Assembly (NCBI RefSeq): GCF_022605165.1
Contig: NC_063068.1
Location: 744,001 to 808,000, forward strand
From: Purpureocillium takamizusanense
Lineage: Eukaryota > Ascomycota > Sordariomycetes > Hypocreales > Ophiocordycipitaceae
Direction of reading: 5' to 3'
Length of the DNA: 64,000 bases
In this document: positions 21,599-34,082 of the stretch, one piece after another
How the letters are laid out: every line of letters starts with the position of its first letter
How positions within the stretch are numbered: position 1 is the first letter of the stretch
The notes under the pieces: generated by a model
Told to the model about the DNA's origin: nothing
What the model saw: the letters and a program-made list of their open reading frames with translations, nothing else
The model's database searches: none
Program-made: the position numbers and the translations under genes

Positions 21599-22287
21599 AT
21601 GGGCTCCGTCGTCATCCCCCACCTCGCCTCGGGCTGGCACGTCGACCAGGCCATCCTCAGCGAGGAGGAGCGCCTCGTCGTCATCCGCTTCGGCCGCGAC
21701 TGGGACCCCGACTGCATGCGCCAGGACGAGGTGCTCTACAAGATTGCCGACAAGGTCAAGAGCTTCGCCGTCGTCTACGTCTGCGACATTGACCAGGTCC
21801 CCGACTTTAACAGCATGTACGGTGCGTACAGACCCGACCCCGATCCCCCCCCCCCGTCTTTCTCTTTTCCTTCTCCTTCTCCTTTCCTCTGCTCTCCTCT
21901 CCTCTCCCCTCCTCTCAAACAAAGCTGACATTTTTGTCGTCCCCTTGGCGCGCGCGCAGAGCTGTACGACCCCTGCACCATCATGTTCTTCTTCCGCAAC
22001 AAGCACATCATGTGCGACTTCGGTACCGGCAACAACAACAAGCTCAACTGGGTCCTCGAGGACAAGCAGGAGCTCATAGACATCATTGAGACCATCTACC
22101 GCGGCGCCAAAAAGGGTCGCGGTCTCGTCGTCAGTCCCAAGGGTATGTATTTCCCCCATGATCATCATCTCATCATTCCACCCAACTCGTGGACTTCTTT
22201 CTCATCCGCCCTTCACCCATGCACGTCCTTCCGTTCGTCCTCAAACTGACCCTCTCGGCAGATTACTCCACGCGACACCGATACTAG
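21599..22287 (+). CDS. DIB1: U5 snRNP 15-kDa protein Dib1/Dim1
   Basis: Core spliceosome component of the U4/U6.U5 tri-snRNP; it holds the pre-B complex and must leave before activation. Three exons, 21599-21821, 21960-22142 and 22262-22287, join in phase 1 both times and give exactly 143 residues, the family length. The thioredoxin fold without redox Cys-x-x-Cys is clear: VVIRFGRDWDPDCMRQDEVL, VYVCDIDQVPDFNSMYELYD, FFFRNKHIMCDFGTGNNNK and a C-terminus ending DYSTRHRY. Donors are GTGCGT and GTATGT. The last coding exon has only 26 nt. It is divergent from the Rrg7 gene and convergent with TAO3. Confidence 0.98.
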
Positions 22288-22801
22288 ATGCCCACGTCCC
22301 CGTGGTGTCGTCGTCGTCACGGCGTCGACCCTATCCCATCCGCAGCATGGCTCTCTTCCAGAGCAGCGCGCATGCGCATGATCTCATGACATTTTATCCA
22401 TCACTCGAGCGTTATGTTATCACGGGCCAAATCGGCGGAGTTTGACGGAGCAGGTGAACGAGTTAGTCTCACTAATTGGAACTTTCTTTCTTACTTGAGT
22501 TTCGCAGAGAATGCTAATCGCAGTGTCTTTAAAAAAAAAAGTTTGTAAACGCGCTTTATTTCATGCAGGTACGCCATGCGCCCCCTAATATCTTCTTGCC
22601 AGCTCTCGTGAAATGTTTTTTGGCTCCGTAAGACAAGGCCCTTATAGAAGACCATGTATCGTTGGACATTGCTCTGCCGCGCCAAGGTGCAGAGTCGTAG
22701 ATCGTCAAAGTCGGCAACATAGTGGCCACTTCCGCCCCGCTCCCAATATACATACACATCAACCTCATTAAACTAGTGCCTCCGTCGTGCTCTCCGAATC
22801 T
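22288..22801. other. Convergent spacer between DIB1 and TAO3
   Basis: 514 bp holding the two 3' untranslated regions. More AT-rich than its surroundings, with an A run near 22530; no gene supported. Confidence 0.6.
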
Positions 22802-25800
22802 TCAAAGTACATCTCCTGGCCCAGACATCTTGGGCTGAAACATGTTGCTCGGTATCTTTGGTGTCGCCGGCGTGGGCGACCTCTCACCCCGCCCGTCATC
22901 GCGCGACTTGCTCAGGAAGCGTCGCGTCCCGGGTCTGGACACCTGCTTGGGGCCCTTGATCATGTTCTCGAGGAAGAACGAGCCGTCCGCATTGCGCGCG
23001 TTTGGCCTCTCGTCGTCGGCATCCGAGAAGCCTCCAGACATGTACTCGTCGTCCGAATGCGGCTCGCCCGCCGCCAAGTGCGGCTGATACGAGGCCGGCG
23101 CCGAGGGCGATGTGATGGACCTCGAGTGCAGGCCAGGCCGCGTCGGCATCGCCGCCGTGAACGCGCCCGGGTTCATGGTGTTGGAGGCGACGTCCCGGGG
23201 CATGACGATGGGACGGTCCGCGAACCCGTTCTGCAGCGACGTGTTGTTTGACGCCTCATGGAGGATCGGCAGGATCTGCTCGTCATACAGCTCCGTCCCG
23301 GACTCAAACGACTCTGGCGTGTACTCAGTGATGGTCCGCGATGATCTGCCGTCGTCGTCGGTATGTGGGCTCGACGGGTCGTCAAAGAAGTCGTCCAGGC
23401 TGTCCAGCTTGGTCACCACGTCTCCCCCGCCCAGGTCGACACGCCCGTCGTCCGACAGCATCGTGTCCGACCTATCCATGGCCCCAAAGTAGCCGTAAGG
23501 GAAGTCGTCGTTGTGAAACTCCACCTCCGCCGTAGGCGTAGCCTCGACGGATGAGCCCTCGGTGCTCTGGCACATGTAAAACGCAGCATGGATATTTGCT
23601 CGCGTCGCCTCCGTCTTCTTCGCAGGAACGGGAATGGCCCAGCCCGATGCCTCTGGGATGCCAAACAGGCTCTGCGTGCGCTCATACTCTTTTCGCACCG
23701 CCTTTGACGTCGATCTCGTCATGCTCATTCGCAAATGGTGCTTGTCCATATGGCTGCCAGACATGGTCATGATGTTATCCAGGACTTCCAAGGCGCCCAT
23801 ACAGAACTCAGTCTGCAGGAGCCGGAGAAGTGGCGAAATGAGATCGGATCCGTGGCCGGCAAGCTCTGGGTTTCGCATATCGACCTGTGGGATGGCGACG
23901 CAGAGAATGCGCATGGTCTGAACCTTGACCCATGACAGTGAGTTGGTAAGCAAGCCGATTAGGAAGGTGACCATCTTGAACTCCAGTCGTGGCAAGTAGT
24001 ACTCCTTGATGGCAAGGAAAAGTTGGCTCAGGAACTCCTGACTGTCTTGGTACTTCCCAGAGACAAAGTCGTCTAGGACAATCCCAAGTCCCTCCAAGCC
24101 CTGCTTGTCTATCTCCGCAAGCAGGATCCTCCCAGTCTTCATCACCTCGTCGCTCGGCGTCCCACGCTCCATCTCGTTCAGGAATCGAGGAAAGTTTGCC
24201 AACAAGGAGTAGAAGAGCCGGTTGTCGTCGCCGATGAGGTTATCGGCTGGCAACTTGACGAGTTTGTCTAGGGTGTCAAGGGTCGGCTGCCAGCACAGCG
24301 ACGATCTGAGGCCCTTGCAAAGAAGAGGCTGAACACCGTCAAAGGTGCCTTCCCATCTGTCGGGCTGCCCGTCTGCAATCAACCTACGCACGTTTGACGA
24401 CCGGAAATCGAGCTTTCGTATAAGCTCGTTGAGCATCTCAACAGCCTCGAGGAATTCGCGCTCGTTGATGGACTCCAAACACGCGCACGTTGTCCAGAAC
24501 AGTTGCGGAAACGTCAGCAGCTTATCCGAGTCCAGCTTGACGATGAGTGTCTTGAGCGTCGTCAGGATCTCCATGGAAAATGACTGGATCTCTGCATCCT
24601 CATCCGCAATCGTGTTGGATAGTCTGGCCAGCATATCGCCAAGCATGTACTGGTCCAGAGACGTAAGGACGCAGCGAAAGATTTGAAACGACCTGCAAGC
24701 CAAGTGGCGCACAGGACACGACGTCGCCCACGTCAGGGACAGGCGGCCCCATTGCTCCTTGATACCGGGAAACGCCATCTCAAACGTCTTTACTACCTCA
24801 GAGGTGAGGTACTCCATGCTGGGAGGAACCTTGTTGTCCTGCTCATCTACCTTTCCGTTGCTATCCTCGTAGCCCCAAACCACAGAGCGGTCATGGCGTC
24901 GAATGAGATCGACTAGGTCCTCTATAGATTCTTTTGCCACGGCTTGCGGCTGGTCATCCATTCGTGAGATGACTAGCTCATGGATGAGGTGCACGAGCAT
25001 CTCCCGCGCCTGCTCCTCTACCAATGGCGTGTAGTGGTCCCACAAGACTGTGACGACTTGGAGTAGAAGCGGTACGTTTTCTGCCGTCAGATGAACCGGG
25101 GACACCATCAAATCCACAAGCAGGATGAGGGATAGTTGACCTAGGGAGAATCCAGCTTGTTTTGTCCCAATTGGGAGGGCCTCGCTCAAATTGGCGCAGT
25201 ACGGAAGACTGTTTATATCCGAGGGGGGCGGAATGACCTCTCGCTTCTCGTTGGGCACCATTGCTTTGGGGGTGATCTGCATGAGCAGAAACTCGACGAC
25301 CTTGATGCCAGGCGTGCTGTTCGTCGTAGACAAGAAGACTACAATTTGCTTGGCATACTCGACAAAATTTTGCTCACGCCGCTCTAGACAGAGTTGAATG
25401 ATGAAGTCAAGGACCAGTCGAACATTGCCTGGGTACGGGCCAGTTGCGAGTGCTTGCCAAAGTGCCTGAACCTCATTGTGCAGCGCCCCGCTTGACCTGA
25501 TAGTGAGCTCAAGCAGATTGGCGAGTAGAACGTATGACTGTGCTGTAGGGCCGCCATTGGGATCAAGCTTGAGCTCGATGGTCTGAATCCAGGGGAGAAT
25601 GACAGCAATGACATTTCGCTGCGCCGCTGGTTGAAGATCCTTGAAGTAGTACGTGAACTCCGAAAAGACGTGGAATGCAAGCTCCCCGTGCTGTTTGGCA
25701 AGGCGCTTAGAAATCTCGAATTGGGCCAGCTTGTAAACAGCTTGCGTTTTGTCCGAGATGCTGATGTCAAAGTCTTGAATCTTGGAATTGCGCTGTTGGC

Positions 25801-28800
25801 GCGCTTCCAATGCTCGGAGGACCGTAGACGATTTTGAACGGATCTCGCTCTGGTCGTTGCCAAGTGTATAGAGGCAAAGCCCCAAGGCCTTCCAGAAGGG
25901 GCAGGGGTAGGAGCTGTATTCTTGAACCACCTCCACCGCGACGGCAAAGTAGCTTTCGAGGACCTTGGGCACATCAGCTAGATAGCAACGTGCCATGCAG
26001 TGCTCAAGCAGATATGGGTACTCTTGGTTGTGGACGACCAAGTTCTTCAACGCTCGTCGCCCGATGACGTTCATCCTGTCGCTGCCCGAGTTGAAGATGG
26101 CCTCTATCCAAGCAAGCATTCGCCGAATGTCAAATTGAAGCGTCACGCCGCTCTCCGTGGTTACGCTGATGGGTCCACCACAGAGGGCAGCCATGGCGCT
26201 CAGTGCCGCGGTTCTCAAATTGCGTTTCTCAATCTCCATGGCAGCTGTGACTGTTCCGCGTTCGCCCACCGACTGCTGATCGATGAGAGACTGCCGCATC
26301 GAGTCTTCCCTAGCACGTATCTGATTCTGGTTCGGGGAGAATCCGCACCAATCTTCCATGAGAGAAAAGGCAGACTTTCGAGACTCAAACGTCATCCAAC
26401 GAGACGGGTCCTTTGTGCGGTTGATGCCCTCGAATAGCGCCTCCTTGAGACCGCAGTAGTGCCGCCGCAGCTTCTGAAACTCCCAATCCATTTGTACTTC
26501 TCCGTCCATGAGAAAAAGCTTTAGGTCTTTGGCGTACGACGTGAGGGTGGTTAGGAAGAATTCGGATTGGTACACTTGCGGCTCCTTCAAGAAATGCGAC
26601 GTGAGCTTGAACACGTGTGTAATCTCGGTGCGTAGCAGGTCCATCTTGCGATTCCGTCGAGGTGCGCTGTTGGTTCGCTGATGAATCCTAGCACGGGCGT
26701 CGTCGTTGCATCGAGACGCTTGGCCTTGAAGCTCTTCAAGCAAGGTGCGGTAGATGTGCAGGTTGATCGAGCCCATTGCAACGACGACCGCGTCGCGCAC
26801 AGAGGCAGACGAGGAGGAGAGAAGGGGGATGAGGTACTTGAACAGAGTTCTGGCCGTCACAATCTTGTCGGTAGATCCAGGCTTGGATGTCTTTCGTGCG
26901 TGCTGGGCGTCTTTGGACGGAGTTGGTGTCTGATTCCCGGGGTCCGCCAGTGTCGTACAGGCGAAAATCAGATATATTTTCCATTGCTCAATCAGGACCT
27001 CAGGCTGCGTGGTTGTAGATCTCGCTGGCGCCCGACCGGCACTTTGGTCACCAGCGTAGTAGAGTCCTCGTGTGGGCTCAGACAGGACCACAATTGGTTT
27101 ATACAACTGCAGAATACGGTTGCAGATCAGGTCTCGACAGATGGCGACGGCGAATGGGCACTTGTCGAAGGCAATTCGGATCAGATTGGGGAAAATCTTG
27201 TACCACAGAGTAGTGTCGTAGGTCAGGTCGCTGGTACAAAGCTCCACGACCACGCCCTTGCTGTTACTTGTCTGCAACCCTCGTTGAAGCCGGCTCCGTT
27301 CTGCTACCGAGAGGTGATCGTCGTTGAAATCCATGACTTGGTTTGAGTCGTTCTCGAGAATGTTGATGAGCCTGAGCGTCTGCTTTTCCTCGGAACCTTC
27401 TTTCCCAAGAGCCTTGTCGAACTCAATGATGAGCCGTAGAACGGTAACAGCATAGAAGCGAACTCGTCGCGATTGTGAGCAGAGGAAGAATAGACCGTGT
27501 GCTTCTGCCTGGTCCACCTCGGCCCAGATGCTTGACAAGTCCAACTTCTGGGCCCTCTTGTCAGATGCTGTCGAGTCCGGCTGGGTGGCAGCGGCATCAC
27601 GAGTCTTCTGCTTGATCTCCTCGATCCAGATCTGGAGTAGCTCGACGTAAAGACGCAGCGTGCTTTCGATGTGACCTGGCCCCAGCATGCCGCCATCGGA
27701 CATGGTAGAGTAGCGGTCGTCGAAATTGAATATGAAGCGCGCAAAGCCCATTGTTACTTGCTGTGCGTGCGCATGTCTCGCGATGGCCTTTAATGAGTTT
27801 GCAGAGGATTCTGCTATGTTGGACTGAACGTGCGCTGTGCCGGTGCACAAGAGATTGATGAGGGAGTTGAAAGGTATGTCCACGGATAAACATCGAGGGA
27901 GCGCCTGTACAGCGACGTGCAGCAACTCGTAAAAAGCCTGCTTCTGGTCCGAAGCGTTCTGATGTTCATCGCGCCTCGAGAAGTTGAAGGATTCTGTAAT
28001 AGGGGTCTTTGGGCCTGGACTGTTGAACTTCTCGTCCAGAGCAGCTTGTCCGCCAAAGGTGTTGTCGCAGACAATGGTGATTTTTCCGAGGATTTGGCAG
28101 AACTGCAAGTAAAAGTCGCGCACGCCGTCGCTCAAGACGTGTGTCAAGACAGGTCGGGATATGTGCTCCTCCTTGGATGCAGGGAAAGGGCTCACAAGAG
28201 GGCCATTCCGAGGCGATGCCAGCACCGGCGATGTTGGAAGTCTTTCGGCCGGCGCTTGATGGTCGTAACACTGGGGGAAAGGGGGTTGACCTTGTTCTCC
28301 CTTCTCCAAGTCTGACATGATGCTTAAGAACGCTCGAATGCCGACGACGATTCGGTCAGGCTCCAGCTGTTCCACCCGGAGTTCCTTATTCGTCACAAAC
28401 AGTTCAGCATTGATGAGGGGGAAAATGACGGTTCTGAAGCAGTATTCGGGATATTTAAACCCGATGATACGGATGATCTGTATGAGGGGGTCGGTAATGG
28501 TCGGATCAAAAGACAGCAGCCCACGTTTCGGAGCCGGCAATACGAGCTTCATCACGTCATCAAGCTTCCTGATGGACGTCTGGAAGCTGTCGTTGGTTCG
28601 ATACAGATACGTCCATACTAGTCGGGAGATGACCTGTAGACACATTTGCTTCGAAAATCGGTCCTTGATCTTGGTCTGCAATGATAAGACGAGCTGCAGC
28701 CACTGGGAGCCAAAGCTGTCGGGTGACGAGACGCACAGCATTGTCGCCGTGAGCGGGAAGGCCACTGCCCAGTGTCGCGGCTTGATGAACATTTGTGCCA

Positions 28801-30704
28801 GACGCGGCCCAATGGCGGAGAGAACTTCGGACCATTTCGGATGCATAAGGTGGCTGTTACTAGCCTTTGCGGCGATGGGCAACAGGAGGGTATCAATGAT
28901 CTGGCAAAAGGCAGTCTTGACCCTGGGGCCGTGCGACCTGTTAAACAGCCGACCCAAGGAGACAAGAAAGTCACAAGACTCCTCCCAGGCACTCTCGGGG
29001 GATATCTTGACTCGCAAGTGCTTCATGCCGCCGAGGACGAGATCGACCTTGCCTTCCGCATCGCGGGCGGCAGATGACGTCGGGCTCTTCACCACGCGCT
29101 CTTGGAGCGAGGCGTCCAGATCTTCGATGAAGCGTCTCGTAACTCCGGCAAAGTTGATGTCGCTCATGTGTCCCAAGAGCTGCGCAAAGAGGTTCCAGTT
29201 TGCCAATTTGAGCGGTGAGAACGCAAGCTGCTCCGAATCGGCTATCTTTAGTTGCCCAAAGATGATGCTTTCGAGCTTGTCCTCCATCTCTGGAGTAATA
29301 GAGGCTAGGTTACTCTGGCAAATGACTTCCAGAAGCACCCGGCATAAGATGTAGATGGAAACGGTAGATCGCCGCTCCTGCTGCGCCACGAATTCCTGCT
29401 TTGAGGTACCGTTGGCACCATTGAGCGGTCCCTCGCCGGGCATGCCTTGCACTGGCTCTGTATTCCTACGCAGAAGCGGTCCTCCGGGCTGCGTGCTTCG
29501 CATTTGCTGCAGCTGGCTCCGGGCCTCGTTTGCAGCGTCGCTCTTGCTCTTCCTCCAGAGCATCATCGAGTCGATCAAAGCCTTGGGCTTGGGGCTCGCG
29601 ATATGGCCGAGTGCCACAATCAGCTGGTCAAAAGCCGGGTCAACACCGTGACCGCATATCCGATCAATCTGAGGTTCTGGGTCGAAGGGAACGGTGATGC
29701 ACTCGTTGAGCTTCTCCTCAGCTTGGGCGATGAACTAGGAAAGTGTCAGCGTGATGTCATGTCGCGGCGCATGGTCGCAAATCGTGTCGCATACCGAGGT
29801 GAAGAGCACGTGAAGCGCATACTCGCCCACCGTCTTCTGCTCATCGCGGTGAGCGCGCGACGAGTGCGACTGGTGGCCGGGCTGGTCGCGACGCGACCTG
29901 GGCGCCATTGCGTCAAGCTTGCGCTGGCCCAAGCCCGGGGACGGGGAGGACATGTCGACGGCAGAGGCCGACCTCTCCATGGGGAATGCGTTGGACGTGG
30001 CCATGGGACCAGCCAGGGCTGTGGTAGGTCGAGGCGGATTCCCCGCCTCGGCGTCGACTCGGGCAGCAACGGACTGCATGTCTGGTCGCTCAAGCCCTGC
30101 ACCAGCGGCAGCTATCATTTGGGGGCTGAGCGGACCGGCAGAGCTCGAAACACTGCCATTTCTCGAATGCTGGAAGCCGTGTACGATTGATGTCTGGCGG
30201 TGGTGGCCGTAGATGGCGGCCTTGGTGTGGTCAACGGGCCGCTCGATGACGCCTCCTACGGCAGCGGGCTGGCGCGACGAAGTTCGTGGCGAGGTCAGGG
30301 ACGCGGGTAGCTTCTCGGCCGAAGATTCTCGCGAATGGGTCGGGAAGCGCGACGAGGTCGGGACGAAGGCGGCGTGAGGTCGGACGGTCTGATCCCACGC
30401 AGACGCATGCTCCGGCGTATCGTCGAGGCGGGACGCGGTGCGCGTCAGCGGCCGCAGGGCATCCGGAAGGGGATCCGGCGGCGGCGGTTGAGATGGGGCT
30501 GGGAGCGCGTCAGCGATCGGCGCCGTGCAATCAGGGCCAGGCAGCGTGTGTTAGAGAGCAGCTAGCACGAGGGCAGGCGTGGTGTTTGGAAGGGAGGGTA
30601 TTGGGGGGTGGTCAGGCGACGGAACGACGGGCAACACAACAGGAGTTTCAAAACCGCCACCATGGGGTCTCTAGGGCATCCGGGAGTCCGTGACACTTAC
30701 CCAT
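22802..30704 (-). CDS. TAO3: Tao3/Pag1/Mor2 cell-morphogenesis scaffold (Furry family)
   Basis: Giant HEAT/ARM-like scaffold of the RAM/MOR network; in yeasts and moulds it binds and helps activate the NDR kinase Cbk1/Orb6/COT-1 and controls polarised growth. Three coding exons, 30704-30701 (ATGG only), 30498-29795 and 29734-22802, give 2546 residues, close to the yeast length. The first intron has GTAAGT, a CTGAC branch point and CTCCCAG; the second has GTATGC and CTTTCCTAG and restores HVLFTS-FIAQAEEKLNEC. Conserved blocks include EKLNECITVPFDPEP and AFDQLIVALGHIASPKPKALIDS at the N-terminal side; the body is helical repeats; the C-terminal 350 residues are disordered. Six HxRxxS/T motifs are seen, at residues 56, 100, 112, 1181, 1254 and 2439. 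The 6.9-kb last exon has no stop. If exon 1 were missed, no ATG would precede residue 128. Confidence 0.95.
30499..30700 (-). other. TAO3: Intron splitting the TAO3 start codon exon from the body
   Basis: ATGG|GTAAGT donor, CGCTGAC branch-point match, CTCCCAG acceptor. The join gives Met-Ala-Pro-Ser-Gln and a continuous frame; a TAA in that frame lies within the intron just upstream of the acceptor. Confidence 0.8.
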
Positions 30705-33700
30705 CTCGAAACGGGCCGGCCCCAGTTCCCAACGGTCTAGCGCTGGGCATGCGCCCCTAGGAAAGTTGCATCGCAGCGGGCGAATGCAGGCTGGCAGTCA
30801 AGGGACGATGCGGGACGATATCCGGGAGTTGGAGGGCCGCCGCCAATGCGGCCGGCGACAAACGACGACGACGAACGACGACGATGATGTCGACGGGGTC
30901 GCGGGGAAGCGCAGCGGCTACACAATGCCTTGTCGCGTTTCTCTGCACGGGCACGATGACGCCGCGTCAATGCACTGGGGGATGAACGATGGGGTGTGGT
31001 GCATTGGGGGCTGGCTGGCTGGTCGGGCTGGGCAGCGAGCATCGATCGAGGGAGTGGGAGGGAGCTTCAGGTTCGGTTGGCCAAAGCTCAAGCCTGGGCG
31101 GGACTGCTGGTTCCTGGCAAAGGCCGCTGGGCCAAATTCGGCGAGCATCCAATGTTTTGCTGAGTCATCGCTCCCCGCCCCGCCGCCACGCACTCCATCC
31201 ACGCGTGGTGGCCAGCGTCGCAAAAAGCAGAGAAAAAGGGAGAGATTTGCCCTCGATATCTTAGTACGTACGTAGCACCATCGTGGGTGTGGGGTGGGGA
31301 CTGGAGAGGCGGGACGAACACGAGGAGCTGCCCTGGACAATCCTCTTGAAAGCGTTGCGCAGACGAAATCTGTTTCAACTGTTCGTACGACGCATTACTG
31401 CCTACCTGACAAAGTAATAACTTAGTAAAAGAGGCCGTCAAACCGTGCGGTGAGGTCCAAGCTCTGGGATCAACGGCTCAACGCTAGCCGTGCCTCCATT
31501 CACATGCCATCCTACCAGCGGAAAGAGATCGGCCATCTGCACCGTGTTCATCTACAAATTGCAACATCTACACTCGTAGATATCCCTGTATGGTAAGACG
31601 TGCGTCGAAGCCTGTGGCGTCAGGCTGTTCGCACGCACCCGTGTCACCAGATGGACGTCGCCGCTACCGCTCTCCAGAAATCTCCCTACGTGTCCCGCCC
31701 AATATTTATGGCTAAACATGGACCCAAAAGGCCTTGGCCAAGCCACAGAGTACTACAGCATGACGATTTGCGGGGAAAGGTTGCTTGCCGAATAGACAAC
31801 CGACGGCCCGGCGTCTCAAGTCCCTCCGGGGCCCCGCGCAATCCTTCCCGGGGCTGCGACAAGCGGACCGGATCATGGCAGCCGCATCCACATCACGGCC
31901 GTGCGGAGAAGGCCTTGAGCCAAAGAAAAGTACATAAAACGTGATGGCACTGGAGATGCGACGAAGAGCGTAGTGGAGTGCTGCCTGCTGGGTGCCCAAG
32001 CGAGCCGCCTCGTCATATCAAGACCAGCGCAATCTACCTAGGTCGCAAGAGGCAGTTTTGCATCTGGGACAAGCGCCCATTACGTGGCAACTTACGTTGT
32101 GTACATACCTTGCTTCATACTACCTAATGCAGCCGTTGTGCTTCGCGACGAGTAGGTACATACGAATAGCTAGGTGATACAAACGAAATGCCCCGCCTAA
32201 CGACACTCACGCGACCACCAGCGTCCCCCGGCTCGGAACTGGAAACGCCGTGGGGGAGTAGACAGACGGGCGAGTGCATCAGGCGATTCATCGAGCAAGC
32301 TCGCGGTGTCGGAACGCCCCGAGAATCGTGACCCGACGTCGTTGACGTTGTTGACGTCGAGGTCGCTGGAGGAAGCCTTGATGGCAGGGCGACGCGGAAT
32401 CGGATTCGTATCCGTATCTCATCGGAGCCGCACCAAGAGGCCCGCGCTGGGTTCCGCAGCTAGTAGGCCCCGCAAGGAAGGCTCCGCATTGTCTTTTCAC
32501 ATGAAAGGCAGCGGGCGCCATGCGACGAGAGGCGTATAGCCTCGCGACCGTTTAACATGCCATCCGCCTGGGGGCAATTCAGATGCCCTACTGACAAGGG
32601 CGACGTGTCTTTTTCCATAACGCCCGAGTCCACTGTTTGACAATCTGAAATATACATGATTGGTATTCGTATTTCCGTCCTGTCTGGGGGCAGGCTGGGG
32701 GCCTTCGGGCTTGAGACCAGCGGCGCGGAGCCAACCTGTCGCGTCGCACGAGGAAGCAAAGTTTGATGCATGACAAGGTCACACCCAAAGCCGCAGCTCC
32801 CGACGCATGCGGGCGGAGGTGTGATGTTGGTGGTGTCTCTTTACAGCAATCGGACTCGCTGGAGGTGCATCGGAATTTCTTCAGGAGGACGGGCAGGGCA
32901 GAAAGATGAATGATGGAACTGATTGATGATGGACGGCACATCACAGCACAGCATTAGTACCTGGATGCCGGCCAACTCAACGTACATTATACAGTATACA
33001 GGTTCCTTTACTCATAGAAAGCCTCGTCAGCGGACCCCATCTGACGGCCGCCGGCCCCCGACGCAGTGAGCGGCCGGCCAAGACGGAGCTGGGCTAGCCG
33101 CTTTGGGACGGCCAGTCAGCCTCCGGCGCGCGCGCTCGGAGCCCTGCCCTGCCTACTACCACCTACACCTGCGGTAGGTCGGTACTTGGCAGACGGTACC
33201 GCAGTACCAATAGTGCCTTGTAGTGGAACATGTGCTGGGCGAGCTGGATGGGTGTGGTGGTGGCAGACGGCGCGCGTGGCCTGACGGATACTGCCTACTT
33301 GGTACAGCACTAACCTTACGGACCCCTGGACGGACACCGACACCGAAGGATCCATGGACTCGGAGCGCAGAACAGAACAGATTGCAACAGAAGCATCGTC
33401 CGCCGCTGCATGTGCGTGTCGCTTCTGCCATCTTCAGCTGTCCTTTCGTTCATTCATTCCTCCCTTCGTCCACCCATCCATCCAGCCGTTCCCCCCTCAG
33501 CACACAGAGTTGTGACGACAGGCGCCTCACACGCCCGGCTTGCTCAGATAACGGTCCCGAGCGGCTTTCATCTCCCCATCCAGTACCTCCTTTCCAGCGG
33601 GTCCAGTCCCTGTTGGACAGTGGAGTGCAAAAGCCTGGCAGGTACCTACTCGGCGGAACACCGGAGCGCCGCAGGGGACCCGGGGCAGAGAAAGTCCAGC

Positions 33701-34082
33701 GACCAGATTCGGCGCGCTAGTAACTGCCAACGTTGCGGCATCCCGCTCGCCCATCAGCCGCCGCCCGCCCGCCCCTCCACGTCGACGCCGAAATTTGTCC
33801 AAGCCCGCCGGCAACCGGCCCCAATAGCCCACTCCCGCTCCTCGCTCCCACCTCTTCTCTCCCCTATCCTCCTTTCTGTTCCTTCTGCACACTTCGCTCC
33901 CGGTCGCCGACCTCTTGCCCAGCGCGCCACCGAGTGCACGACGACAAGGACCCCGTCGACTGCGCATCTTGCCCGCAGACTCGTGGCCGACCGTCCGTTT
34001 CCTCCTGCTTCCTCCACGATCCCCCGTCTGCACCCGGACCTCCTCGCTCGCCAGCGCCGTCCGCCGCCGCCCCCCCGTCGCC
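30705..34082. other. Divergent spacer between TAO3 and the P450 reductase gene, 3.4 kb
   Basis: No supported gene. It contains the TAO3 upstream region (GAC-rich tract near 30860-30890) and the reductase leader, which is CT-rich from about 33420. A 226-codon open frame at 33410-34090 starts with ATG and overlaps the reductase start codon; it looks like leader sequence, not a conserved protein. Confidence 0.55.
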
